Below the pieces are notes generated by a model that saw only the letters and a program-made list of their open reading frames with translations, made no database searches and had not been told where the DNA came from. The translations under genes and the position numbers were made by a program. Shown here piece after piece: positions 34,691-45,600 of a stretch of 64,000 bases of DNA (its first letter is position 1; each line of letters starts with the position of its first letter). Origin of the DNA: Platanthera guangdongensis (taxonomy: Eukaryota > Streptophyta > Magnoliopsida > Asparagales > Orchidaceae); the NCBI GenBank assembly GCA_039583875.1, contig CM077162.1:58882822-58946821 (forward strand), in the 5' to 3' direction.

Positions 34691-34971
34691 AGGGGGAGCT
34701 AGCCCAACAGCTGAGATCGATAGGGGGAGAACATCCTATCAGTATGCTCCCTATTGCATAAGTCAAAAAGGGGGAGAAAAGAAGTCAAGGGCTGAGCAAC
34801 ACAGCCAAGTGAAACTGTAAGGATGGCAGCATGCCAGCAGGAGTAAGTAATTAAGTAATTCTCCACAGGCTGTAGAAATGGTAAAAATTCTACACTGTTA
34901 AATTTTGTTATGATGAAATGTTGTGTTGTCAATGACCTGTATTGTTTTGACTTCTTCAAATATGGGGAGAT
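34691..34971 (+). promoter_or_regulatory. multiple polypurine tracts before the Sirevirus-2 3' LTR
   Basis: AGGGGGAGCT (34691), TAGGGGGAGA (34721), AAAAAGGGGGAGAAAAGA (34765) and TATGGGGAGA (34961, next to the LTR). Repeated polypurine tracts are a described Sirevirus signature; the last is placed to prime plus-strand DNA. Confidence 0.8.
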
Positions 34972-37319
34972 TGTTGGGTCTATTGATCCCAATATTCCAA
35001 ATTTGTAAGAAGTCAAACGGGTCAATGACATACACACATAATGTATTTGATGTGTGTCTTAGTTCATGCATGCAGGTAGTCCATGATTGAACAAGAAAAA
35101 TGAGTTGGTCAATAAACTCAAATTTCGGCGAACTCAGCTCAGAGTTCGTCGAAATCAGCTTGCTGATCGTCGAGCTCAACGCAGCATAAGCTTAAGAAAT
35201 CGGGATACAAAATTCGTCGAACTTAGCTCGAAGTACATCGAGCTCAGGCTACAGTTCGTCGAGCTCAGCACAACGGTTGTCAAGCTGAAGCGAGAGAAAA
35301 AGTGTCTAAGGCAAAAAGCATTGACAGCGCTGAGAAGATCAAAGTTCGTCGAGCTCAGGTTGCGGTTTGTCGAGCTGTGCTCAAAGCTTGTCAAGTTAAA
35401 GCCAGAAAATCTGTGTAAGGCATAAGCGCTGAGTCCGCTGAGAAGAAGGCGTTGATACCGCTGCGACAGCAGAGACAGTTGATAAGATGGCGTTGAGACA
35501 GCTGAGAAGATGACGTTGAGACAGCTGAGTGAGCTGAGAAGATGGCGTTGAGACAGCTGAGTGAGCTGAGAAGATGACGTTGAGATAGCTGAGACAACAG
35601 AGATAAAAGTGAGCTGGAATTATTCTAAGTCCAGAAGCGTTGAGTGAAGCAGATTCACTCAACGCTTCTAATGAAGAGGAAAGCATTGAAACAAAGAATT
35701 ATCTCAGCTGATAAATGAAAAACCGCTGAGACCGCTGAGATAAATCCGTTGAGACAGTTAAAGTAAGAAACCACTGAGACAGCAGATAAGAGGAAAGCGC
35801 TGAGACAAAGGTTTGTCTCAGCTAATAATGGAAAACCGCTGAGACCGCTGAGACAAATCCAGGAAATTTTCCAAGTCCAGAAACGCTGAGAGCCAAGGCT
35901 GATGGCGTTGAGTGTCTCAACATCACTCAACGCTTGATGGGATTCAGGAAATTTTCTAAGTCCAGATGTTGATGACCACTGCTGACGTCATCAAAGTCAA
36001 ATCTGCAGAAAGCCGTTGCGGGAAAGCTATTACAGCGTCGAAAGATGTTTTGTCTCGTTCTGATGGAGTTGGAGCTCACCAATCTTTGATGGACTCACAT
36101 ACTATATTGTCGTTGATTCAAATCAACGCATATAAAAGGTAAACAGTAAAGGTTTACGGTTAACGAATACCCGGGGATCAAGAGCAGAAAATATAGAGAG
36201 AGAAAAAGCAAGAGGTGGCTGGACATTTATTCCGATCAAGCTTGAAAGCTGAAGTCCAGCCAAGATAGCCAAAAGGCAAGAAGATAGCTGGAGCACTTAC
36301 TGCTCAGCAAGTTGGTTCTCTCAAGAACAAAGCAAGCTGGTTGATCCACTCAACAGCAGATAGCTGCTCACCTGTGGAGCAAGAGAGAAGATAGCTGTAG
36401 AAGAAGACTCATCCCTTCTACAGCAAATTTGCTGGACTGATATCTGCTCAGTCCAGCAGAGCAAACTCAGAGATTTAATCTCTGAGTTATTTTTGTTTTC
36501 TTCATCTTAAAATTTGTAACCATTTTACTGGTAGGATTCAGGTTTCCTGGATCTGAGTTGTCGGAAGGCTTAATAGCCTGAGGCTGGAGAGTTTCTCTCT
36601 CTGTGGTAGCATCCAAATGGATCTGATTTGCTGGAAGGCTTAACAGCCTGAGGCTAGAGAGTTTATCTCTCTGTGGTAGGATCCAACTGGATCTGAGTTG
36701 CTGGAAGGCTTAATAGCCTGAGGCTGGAGAGTTTATCTCTCTGTGGCAGGATCCAACTGGATCTGAGTTGCTGGAAGGCTTAATAGCCTGGGGCTGGAGA
36801 GTTTATCTCTCTGTGGTAGGATCCAACTGGTCTGAAGTTGTTGGAAGGCTTAATAGCCTGAGGCTGGAGAGTTCATCTCTTTGTGGTAGGATCTAACTGG
36901 ATCTGAGTTGCTGGAAGGTTTAATAGTCTGAGGCTGGAGAGTTTATCTCTTTGTGATAGGATCCAGGTGTGGATCTGAGTGTAAGGCTGTGGGTCTGAGG
37001 TGTAAGCTCCAAAGAGCATAGTGCTGGAGTTTGTGCCTTGTCCAACAAGTTGGAAAGGTGAGAGGGAAAGTGGATGTACACAATTGGGGAACCACTATAA
37101 ATATTTGTGTGCTTGCTGTGTGTGTTTGTTTTACTTTCTTATTGCATGACATAAGGACAAGCTCTAGATAGAGTAGTAAGAAAACAGCAAAAGAATCTAT
37201 AAATTTCAAAGACCTATTCACCCCTGACCCTCTCTAGGTGATTAGATATAAATTTCAAAGACCTATTCACCCCCCACCCCCTCTAAGTGATTAGCTAATC
37301 TTCAATTAAATAACTTTCA
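34972..37319 (+). repeat. 3' LTR of Sirevirus-2
   Basis: Homologous to 26598-28847 but about 100 bp longer. It has six 70-bp units (about 36544-36965) instead of five, and a local duplication of an AATTTCAAAGACCTATTCACC segment (37200-37275). Confidence 0.95.
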
Positions 37320-37581
37320 GAGACCTCTGCCCTGGTGGACGAACAGGCTACCCTTACCCGTACGGCCGCGCGAACAGGTAGTTTTTAATGAGCCAACCCT
37401 TCCGATTAGCCGCATAGTTCGGGGCGCTTCCCGGATACACCGGGCTCAGAGCGTCTTGAATCACCACTTGGTATCCGCGCTGTCACTTTTACTGTAAGTT
37501 AGCGACCAAGTGACTCATCTCGATAGGGACCTCATAGAACGAGGCGAAGAGCGACGAGAAGAAAGAGATCGCGAATTGTAA
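37320..37581 (+). pseudogene. antisense gene A, 3' part
   Basis: After the second TSD copy the coiled-coil frame resumes in phase. It meets a GT donor at 37378, an AG acceptor at 37497-37498 (121-bp intron, phase 1) and continues as a Glu/Arg-rich helix (THLDRDLIERGEERREERD) to TAA 37579-37581. Phase agreement across both the insertion and the intron supports a real spliced gene before Sirevirus-2 arrived. Confidence 0.6.
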
Positions 37582-37830
37582 ATAAGGAGTTCGAGCGGAC
37601 TGACCTTGTGGATGATGTTACATTGATATTTTTTAATACCTTTTAATCTCTTGAGATTTGATTTACTTTGTCTGCATGATTTATGATGCTTGAACTGCTT
37701 GGAATGATATCTTGTCGTTACGACTATTGCGGTTTAACTCTTCTGTCTGCAGGAAACTGATCTGTCTGTACTAAATACTTAACTACGCGGCTTCGTTGTC
37801 TAGTCGCGCAACTAGATGTTTGCTTGCAGG

Positions 37831-37842
37831 TTCTATAAATAG
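37831..37842 (+). promoter_or_regulatory. TATA-like box upstream of antisense gene B
   Basis: TTCTATAAATAG lies about 45 bp before ATG 37887. Gene A has a similar box before its ATG, so two internal plus-strand promoters are possible. Confidence 0.4.
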
Positions 37843-37886
37843 AGCTTGACTCCGCATTTTACGGAAGAATATCAAGATACCAATTT

Positions 37887-39642
37887 ATGCGACTGGATTT
37901 AATAGCGCCCGTGCGAGCTTCTACTGCTGTTGCCTTCCTTAACGCTGAACATAAGAGATCTGAGATAACGGAAACTGAACTAGACCGCTTCGTCTCCGCG
38001 CACATGGCAAACCATGATGTAGTCGCACGACTACCTCGGGAAGACGAGCAGATAAATACCTCTAGCAGGAACTTAGTAGCCATCCCAATTGACCATCTCC
38101 ATTACGGTTTCACCTTGCAGTTGCTAATCAAATTTGTCAAAATCCTACACTAAATACTTCTTCGGCATCGTTCCCGGTAACCCTCACTGAATAATGTTGC
38201 CTCGGTGATGAGTTTCATCATATATCTGCGGACAGATCGGGTAAAGTTCACAATGGATCTTTTCCGCCATTGCTTTGTAATCCGCTCGATCACATCCAGT
38301 AAGAAGGATAACAGGGTCTTCAAAGAAGTGGTCTACTTCGGCTGCACTGACATGAAGGCGGTGAACTTGCCAAACAAGTTCCTGAATTTGTCCACCAGAT
38401 TCCTCATGTTCGAGGGGAATCTGGGTCTTTTGTCTGTCCGCCCACAAATTCGGGCGGCAAATCTATTCGAGCGGCTTGACGTTGATGGAGTCGAAAAGGA
38501 AATCGCCGGATTACTTGCCGAATCGCGGCTAGACATTCGGCACTACATCTCCATGCTTCCAGTGGTGGTCGAATGGCCTATAGAAGAGAGTAAGTATTTT
38601 AATCGATTATTTAATAATTAATCGACTTACCGGGCGACTAACAGCTTTTCCTTTGCAGCTATTCTGAAAGTTCCGGCGAACAAGCCGGAGACGCCTGAAG
38701 GGGCCGCCCGTCCTCGCCGAGAGTGAAGTGCGCAAGAAGAGAGAGGTTAGCCACCGTGAGGAGAAGAATGTCGTCGTGGGCTACGACTCGGACAAATCCT
38801 TCACTCCCCTGGGGATCGGCAAGAAACTGAAGGATCTCTGCGGCAAGGAGGTAATGAAATGGCACCGCCGCGGCAAGCATGTCCAGGTATCCACCGCTCT
38901 TCCCTTGTGGAAGAGTGAGAAGATTACAAAGCATGCTCGCGCGGTCGGTTGGGATCTATTCGGCAAGAAAAATCTGGCCGACCTGCGGTCAATCCCTACA
39001 GAGAAGCTTCCAGCTCTAGCCGCACAAGTTCGCGCAAGGAGCAATGTTACCGACCATTTTGTGGCAGAGGCTCTCGGCAAAGTGCTCACCGAGAACGAGC
39101 GGCTAGAGGAGGAGATTCAGAAGCTCAAGGAGGAAAACAAGAAGCTAAAGGATGCTAGTGCGGTAAGAGTTTACCTGGCAGTCTTTGCGGTTAATTTAAG
39201 TTTAACCGTGAATTAACTTTGTTCAATTCCTTTGCAGAAATTCTACGATCCCGAGAACCCGACCTTCCTCAATGAAATCGATGTGCATCTGCGAGAAGGC
39301 GGGGAGGACATGTTTGATATCCTGAGGGAGCGGAAAGCCTTCAAAGCCAAATATGAGAATGTTTCCTTTGATGAGTTGTTCCCTGCATTTCAGGAGGTTG
39401 AGGCCGCGCAGGACGAGGCGGCAAGGGTTGCAATAGATGAAATCCTGGCAGAGGATGTTGAAGTCATGGGCGAACAAGACAATCTACCCGTCGAGACCGT
39501 TGCAGATAGATGTTCCGGCCAAAACAGCAGCCTGAGCGAGGAAGAATCTTTGAGTTCAAGATCGACTAAGTCGAGTAACTCTCCGAGTTCGTCATCATCA
39601 GAAGATTCGGAGCCTCAACAGAAGAAAAAGAAAGTTGTATAA
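37887..39642 (+). pseudogene. antisense gene B of the Tat-type element, spliced
   Basis: Coding pieces: 37887-38150, 38205-38589, intron 38590-38658 (GTAAGT…TTTGCAG), 38659-39162, intron 39163-39237 (GTAAGAG…TTTGCAG), 39238-39642 with TAA. The first half (HYGFTLQLLIKFVKI, RVKFTMDLFRHCF, VVYFGC) resembles the plant domain named putative gypsy-type transposon; I cannot confirm this without a search. The second half has a coiled coil (NERLEEEIQKLKEENKKLKD) and ends in an acidic/Ser tract with a basic tail KKKKVV. A stop near 38151 and a shift at 38724 break it. The compact introns with good sites indicate antisense expression from the retroelement. Confidence 0.6.
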
Positions 39643-41689
39643 GTTTTCTGCTTTTTAGGATTCAGCGGTAAGAATATTATGTAAACCGCACGGGTGTAGG
39701 ACTTGTACTATTTTTTGATAATAGAAAAGATATTTCAGATTCAGTCTCTATTTGAATTATGATAACCGATAAATATATATGTATCCGAGCGGTTAATCTT
39801 GCTTTCTTGTCGCGCGAGAATGTTGCTTTAACAAAATGTATCTTGATAACCTGCTAAATAAACTTAATCGGAAAGAGTTAGAAGCCTGCAGGGCGAATAG
39901 AATATTAATAAACATAGGCGGATAGCATTGGTAATGGTTGTGTGAATGTCAAATGCGAATAATAATTTGTAGCCGCGTTGTCCGCCAAAATATGTAATGA
40001 AATCAAAACAATCTGTGACGATAATAATCAAGTCATAATTATAGATCACTACAGCGCTGACCGCACTTTCGGGCTTGGTGGAGTTAAAGAATAAATCCGG
40101 AAAGAAGCCTGTATCCGCAGCGGTTTGAATATCCTTAAATAGCAGGTTACATAACAGCACATGACGCGATAAGATTTGAATTAATCCGTTGTGAATAGGT
40201 TAAGGATATGTGATTAGATCTGAACTGCTATCCGAGCGGCTAACAATTTGTATCCGTATAAAAAGATGAGTCAGCGAAAGGAAAATCCAACTGCTACTAT
40301 TTGAATCAGAGACTTGAATCGACTAAATTAAAAGCCAATATTATATTCTTCTCGAGCGGTCAAATATGATAACCGCAACATGAAATCCAGATCAACAGAT
40401 CAGCTTGTTTGAATAGGTCCTAGCCGCACGGTTAGCTGGCAATGAGAAAACCGGATCTTGTGGTTAAATAATTATTGAAGATGCATCCAACGAGCAGATT
40501 AGGCATTGTTAACCGCCTGATTTAATGCGATAGTCGCCTAGCCGATTAATTACAGGACGAGAATAGACATAAAATAATCCTGAAGTAGCCAAGTGTGGTC
40601 TGATAAGATCGAATAGTAGTAGTCGATTAACACTAGTCGCGATTTGTAACTGGTCTGATAAGTTTTCCAGAAATTGAGTAGACAAGCCGCAAACCAGCGA
40701 ATAGAATCATATAAGCTAGCTATAAGCCATGAAGTATGAAGCCGCAAAAAACCTGCGGGCAGTTATTAATTGACTGAATAGATCTAGCCGTTAGGGTTAA
40801 CCGCATGACGGCGAGTAGACTTAAGGTAACCGGGCAACCTGAAAGTAAAAAGCAGTTCAAAAGAGATCTACACCAAAATATGATCAGTTAGGTTAGGTGC
40901 GCCAAAAGGTCTATAGCATTGCTCGCCAGGAGAGATCATCAAGGGTGTGGACCTACTAAAGGCAGACTAACCGCGACTCCCCCAGAAGGAAAAAAAAAAG
41001 AGAAATGCACAATCCTAAGAAGGAACGACGGACGCACTGCTCTGATGCCTTGGGTTACAAGCTACGCTGATCAGTGAGGCCAGGTGCGTCAAGTGTTTTA
41101 TAGCATGTCTCGCTCAAGAATGATCAACGAAGTTGTGGGTCCCCTGAAGGCACGGTCTGAGAGTAGCTTGGAGTGTTCGATTATTACAGTGTGAGATGAT
41201 CAGTGAGGCCAGGTTCGCACGGGGGCCATTGCTCGCTCAAGAAAGATCATCAGTGTTGTAATAATATCCCATGCGGAGCACAGTAGAGCTAACAACACTC
41301 GGACCTCCCTTGATGTGCATGGTGTGTTAGATACCGGCTAGGATCCGAAGTCCTCCGCACAAGAGTTGGACGGCTCCCACGACACGTATATGAACACTCC
41401 CCGCTATACGTGGTCCTCGTGGTGTTACTTCAGAGACCAATCTGTGGGGGATTAAGAAAGACTCAGCGATATCTCCTTGGTTCAGCGATCACTTTGGCAA
41501 AGAGAAAAATAGAGAGGAGGAGAGGCTCCAAAACAAAGAAAAGTGTCAGTATTGATTCTCTGAAATAAGCATTGAAATGAATGAAAAAGTGTTCAGAAAT
41601 ATGATAGAAAAATGTTCAACAATGAAAAACAAAACCAATAAGCCAAGATCGCAAAGAACTTTCTGGATTTTGTGATATCCTCCACCTTA
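39643..41689. other. noncoding region of the Tat-type element between antisense gene B and gag
   Basis: Protease, RT and integrase would be expected here in minus orientation in an autonomous Tat element, but no such motif was recognised. The only structure seen is a three-copy degenerate repeat at 40882-41270. Confidence 0.55.
40882..41270. repeat. three degenerate copies of a roughly 75-90 bp repeat
   Basis: Copies start GATCAGT(T/G)AGG at 40882, 41069 and 41198. They share AGGTGCG, ATAGCAT, GCTCGC and GATCATCA-like blocks, separated by about 100 and 40 bp of unrelated sequence. Confidence 0.65.
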
Positions 41690-43311
41690 GAATAGCTCTC
41701 CAAGGATGCATTCATCATCGGCTTCAATGCACTCGCCAACAATATTGAAGTTAACGTTGTTGCTGATTTGGTTCACTCCTTTTGAGCCTAGTGGAATGTC
41801 TGTTACTTCCTTGCCCTTTGAAGTAGACGGGAGAGAGGAGTCATCCATCCGGACCAAATCGCGAAATTTCCCCTGCTTCAGCATCCTCTCCACCAATTGG
41901 CGGAGGGCTCGGCAATTTTCAGTGGGATTTCCTTTCTCCTTGTGGTATTCGCAGTAACGATGTCCAATTCAGATTCTTGAAAGTCACCATCTTCTTGTTG
42001 ATAAATTAGAGCTGCTTGCGGAGCTGGAGCTGGGTATGCAGGAAGAATAGGCAGTTGCAGTCTTTGATTTTGGAATTGATCTTGGCTTGGGAAAAGATGC
42101 TGACGACGGTGAAAATTTCTTTCATTCCTTGTTCCAGGATGGAAATCCTTCCGAGGAGACCTTGAAGGTTGATTAGATGCAAGAGAAGAAGGATTTTTCT
42201 CTGTGATAAGTCTAGAGACATAATTAGGATTGCTCTTTTCGGCCCGAATATACATGTTGGCTAGACCAATCATTTCTTAATATGTTCTTGGCATTCGGAC
42301 GTTGGCCTCAAACTTGAGTGGTCCTTCTCTTAAACCACTAATGAGGACAACTATATACAGCTCTGGGTCAGCGTTCTGAATTTCCAGAATCTCTCTGGAA
42401 ACGGTCAACAAAGTGGGCCCAAGTTTCATTCTCTCGCTGCTTGATCTCGAATAAGGTTCTGGGCCGCTTTTTCTCTTTGTAGAAGTAGAAGTTCTAAGAA
42501 AAATCTCTCTTCACAGATCCGCGAAGCAGGTAATGGACTGGGAGCGTAATCCATAGAACCACTCTCGCTTGTCCATCAAAGGACGTTACGAAGTGTTTGC
42601 ACTTAGTGGCGTCTGTAAGAGTTTTCAAGGTAACAGCTGATTCAAAGGCTTGCAGATGCGCTATTGGGTCAAACTTTACGGTGTAAACCGGTAATTGAGG
42701 TTCCCGGAAGTGAGCTAGGGTTGGCTCTTGTTGTACATTCTCTGTGAATGGAGATGGTTCATGTTCCCCTAGAGCATAAGGAAAAGGAAAATGTGGTGCG
42801 TAAGCAGTAGCTGTAAAAGAAGGTGGATAAAAAGGAAAAGTTGTTGTTGGTGGAGCAACTGCAGTAGTTGGAGGGTAAGGATAGCTTCCCCGTAAATTCA
42901 AAGCTCTTGCTGGACTTCCCTGGGCGGTTTCTCAAAAAAATTATGACGAGCGGCGAACTCGTCATCTTGAGACCACAAAGGGATTGCGGCCTGCACTGGC
43001 GGGTAAGTTGTCGGATAGGCCGGCAAATACGCCGGCGGGTAGACTTGAGGTACAACTGGCGGATAAGCTGACGGGTAAGTCTGCAGAATCTCTACTGCTG
43101 GCGTCGGGTTGACCGGAGTAACCGGCACTGGAGTGGCTGCGCAACTAGTCGCTGTGTGATAGCGGCTAGGGCTTGGTTGATCGCTTGGAACTGCTAGGTG
43201 GTCTCCCTTCGAGCTTGGTCGGCTTCCCGACGTGATTGCTCAAAGGCTCCCCAGAGAGTACCCTTGCTTGGACTCGAAGGGACAAGGTTCTGAGTGATTT
43301 GGCGGTCTGAC
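41690..43311 (-). pseudogene. gag: Tat-type gag
   Basis: ATG 43311 (minus) opens MSDRQITQNLVPSSPSKG with a helical Arg/Glu segment, then a Pro/Tyr-rich region with short repeats (about 43100-42750). The conserved retrotransposon gag core follows (HLQAFESAVTLKTLTDATKC, about 42670-42600; WAHFVDRF near 42420; IGLANMYIRAE near 42270). A C-terminal segment CEYHKEKGN…ENCRALRQL near 41960-41890 is the Tat-type zinc-finger-like motif with His replaced by Asn. At least three frameshifts and several stops are needed to follow it. It is the only retroviral-type gene recognised in this element. Confidence 0.75.
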
Positions 43312-43367
43312 ATCTTTTAACCGACGAATTTCACCGACTATTCGAAATCTGAAGGTCGTGTGTTGAA

Positions 43368-43981
43368 TGTTGATGAAAGAAATGTGCCTCTGGATCATGC
43401 GAAGGGAAGAGAGGGTGGAGGACTGTCGAGTAGTCGGTTATTGGAGGTTAAGGCGAGGGGTTAAGACCGAGAGGGAAGAGAGAAGAGAGGGAGGCTGCTA
43501 GCAGCGACAACACCAGAGTTCGCCCGCCGCGGCTAAATGCCACTCCTGCGACATATTTTCCTTTGATTAAGAAAAGAATCGCTTACAGAGGTTAAATGGA
43601 GAACCCGAGCGAACAGGTATCCGCTAGAGGAAGAGATCGAGTCCGCTGCCACAGGCGGCTAGCTTTGGGATTCGAACTTGTTCCCCTAGGCAGTAATAAT
43701 CACGCCTATTTATAGGCTCGAGGGCTTGCCCAAACGGGCAGGGTTAAAAATACCGGCTGCCCGGGGACAGGAGAAACGGGCAACGGTGACCAGATAGAGG
43801 GAAAATCAAGAGAAGAGAGACCACCTAACCGCGCGGCTAGGCGGTCAGACCTGCAACTTGGTCGGCGTCTTGTGTCGAGGAGACTCTGCGAGAAGGCTAT
43901 GAGAAGGCGAATAGACGGCTAGAGAAGGTCTTGCCGCCTGGACTTGAGGAAATCCAGGAGAGCGGTCAATCCGGGTTAACA
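43368..43981 (-). repeat. right (5') LTR of the Tat-type element
   Basis: 614 bp from TGTTGATG to GGGTTAACA, uninterrupted, so it gives the pre-insertion sequence for the split left LTR. The minus-strand TATA box is GCCTATAAATAGGC (43717-43704). Confidence 0.9.
43704..43717 (-). promoter_or_regulatory. TATA box of the Tat-type 5' LTR
   Basis: The minus strand reads GCCTATAAATAGGC; a decayed counterpart is at 11727-11714. It fixes the transcription direction of the element as leftward. Confidence 0.7.
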
Positions 43982-44118
43982 GTGGTGAATGTCTTGTTGG
44001 GTTGCTTACCCTATTCAATTTATTACTCAATCAAATTCCAAGTTAATTCAAATAATACATGCATCATACCCAACACCACTCACATAGGCTTGCATTAGCC
44101 TCGGCCCACAATCTCACA
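43982..44118 (+). repeat. 5' LTR of the CRM-like element, part 2
   Basis: Continues the LTR after the Tat-type insertion (GTGGTGAATGTCTTG…) and matches 59851-60007. It ends ACAATCTCACA. Confidence 0.85.
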
Positions 44119-44137
44119 GACTAATATGTGCTAGATT

Positions 44138-44150
44138 TGGTATCTAATCC
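44138..44150 (+). other. primer-binding site of the CRM-like element
   Basis: TGGTATCTAATCC lies 19 bases after the LTR end. The first seven bases match the iMet-type site; the rest has diverged. Confidence 0.55.
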
Positions 44151-44202
44151 TTGGGTTAGGGGCACATGCATGTTACATAGAGGTAGAACTTACCGTCAGC
44201 CA

Positions 44203-45600
44203 ATGTCAAACCCAAATCTAATCGATGAGAGGACCACCAACTCCAACTCCAAAATTGTATATGCAGAGTTCCAACAATTGATGCTAGATCGATTTGATCA
44301 AATGAATGCTCAATTTGATGATCTAGTGCTCACATAGATGTTCTTCAAGATCCTAGAGAGCATGCCACTCCTCAAAGGAGGAAGGACTCACCTACTCCAC
44401 CTAACAATCAAATACTCAAGACCATTGAACTGGATCTGCACCGAATAGGAATTTCCTCCCTCAGGAGGACTATCCACCTCGGCACCCAACCCCTCATGAT
44501 TGAGTCCGGGACCATTTTGACAATTGGCGGGATGATTACTTTGACGGTTATCCTGAACCGTGTAGAGCACCACATGCGGAGGACGACATCATTTGCCGCA
44601 TATGTATTGACACCCCTACCTTTGACGGTCACCTGTACTCAGAGGCCTTCAGTGATTGGCTCCAAGAGATAGACCACTATTTTGAGTGGTGTGATATGAC
44701 CGATGTGCAACATGGTAGATTTATGTGGATGGAGATTATTGATCCACAAAGAATTTTTGGACAACCCTAGAGAGGTCACTCAATTGAAATGTATATTGTC
44801 CTATTATTTGTTATGAGGACATAAAACGTCAATTGAAGGACAAGTATCTTTTTGCCGCTTATCGAGACCAGTTTTTGGATAAGCTTTATGCATTGCGCTA
44901 GGGCAAGCAATCTATGGCGAAGTACGTGTCTCGATTTGAAGATTTGTCTGTGAGGAGTGATTTACGAGAGGAGACTAGTGCCACCGCTTTTCGATTTCGT
45001 TCTGAATTGAGAGTTGAGTTATGTAGGGAACTCATTTCCCTTCGCATGTAGACAGTAGAGCAAGTTTATTAGACGAACCTTGAGTGTGAGCAATACCTAT
45101 GACTACCATGTGCCTGTTACGATCCCTCTAGACCAAACGGGCCCACATTTAGCAAGACACCGCCGTCCACTACCATGCCTGCAGGACCCTCTCTTGTTCC
45201 AGTGGACACGAAGGGCAAGGTTCTCTATCGAACCTCCCGCGACAAACAGGCCAGGGTATGTTCAGTGTTATCGCTGATTTGATAGGGGTCATATGGCAGC
45301 CCAGTGCTTCACAAGAAATTTGTTAGTTGAAGAAGGCGAGCCCAGTACTGATGCTGAGGAGGTCGATGATGAGGAGATTGTTTCCACCGTCGAGGAAAGT
45401 TGGGAGAGCAATATTAGGCGCTTCCTAGAGTTATGTGTTATACAATGCCTCCTTTACACCTCGCATACTAATGAAGACTGGTGTTGTACGACAATCTTCT
45501 ATACTTTCTTTCCCAATGCAGGCGGTCCCTGCAAGCTGGTCATTGATAGTAGGAGATGTGTGAATATTGTGGCCCAAAGGGCCTTAGAGTAGAGATGCAA
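44203..45600 (+). pseudogene. gag: CRM-like gag with start of protease
   Basis: A probable start is ATG 44203 (MSNPNLIDERTTNSN). The gag core appears in pieces: RQLKDKYLFAAYRDQFLDKL (about 44828-44890) and AKYVSRFEDLSVRSDLREE (about 44918-44975). The zinc knuckle at 45266-45307 reads CYR-stop-FDRGHMAAQC, so one zinc Cys codon has become TGA. Protease starts near 45520 with KLVIDSRRCVNIVAQRALE, where CRM-type proteases have DSGSC. Many stops and shifts show a much older element than the Sireviruses inside it. Confidence 0.7.

Larger units (their letters stand above)
26598..37319 (+). mobile_element. Sirevirus-2 (Ty1/copia)
   Basis: LTRs are 26598-28847 and 34972-37319, with a perfect 5-bp TSD GAGAC (26593-26597 and 37320-37324). 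The primer site, gag, protease, integrase, RT, RNase H and a series of polypurine tracts before the 3' LTR are all present. No ORF follows RNase H, unlike Sirevirus-1. The insertion splits a coiled-coil exon of antisense gene A. Confidence 0.95.
11376..43981 (-). mobile_element. Tat-type Ty3/gypsy element lacking pol, with antisense genes (minus strand)
   Basis: LTRs are 11376-24590 (split by Sirevirus-1) and 43368-43981. Both start TGTTGATG and end GGGTTAACA on the plus strand and have TATA boxes only on the minus strand, so transcription runs leftwards. The TSD is GTGAT (11371-11375) and GTGGT (43982-43986); the intact CRM 3' LTR reads GTGGT. Inside, a minus-strand gag lies next to the right LTR; two plus-strand spliced units lie next to the left LTR. 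Grande/Retand-type Tat elements are known to carry antisense ORFs before the 3' LTR, which fits. No protease, RT or integrase was recognised. Confidence 0.8.
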
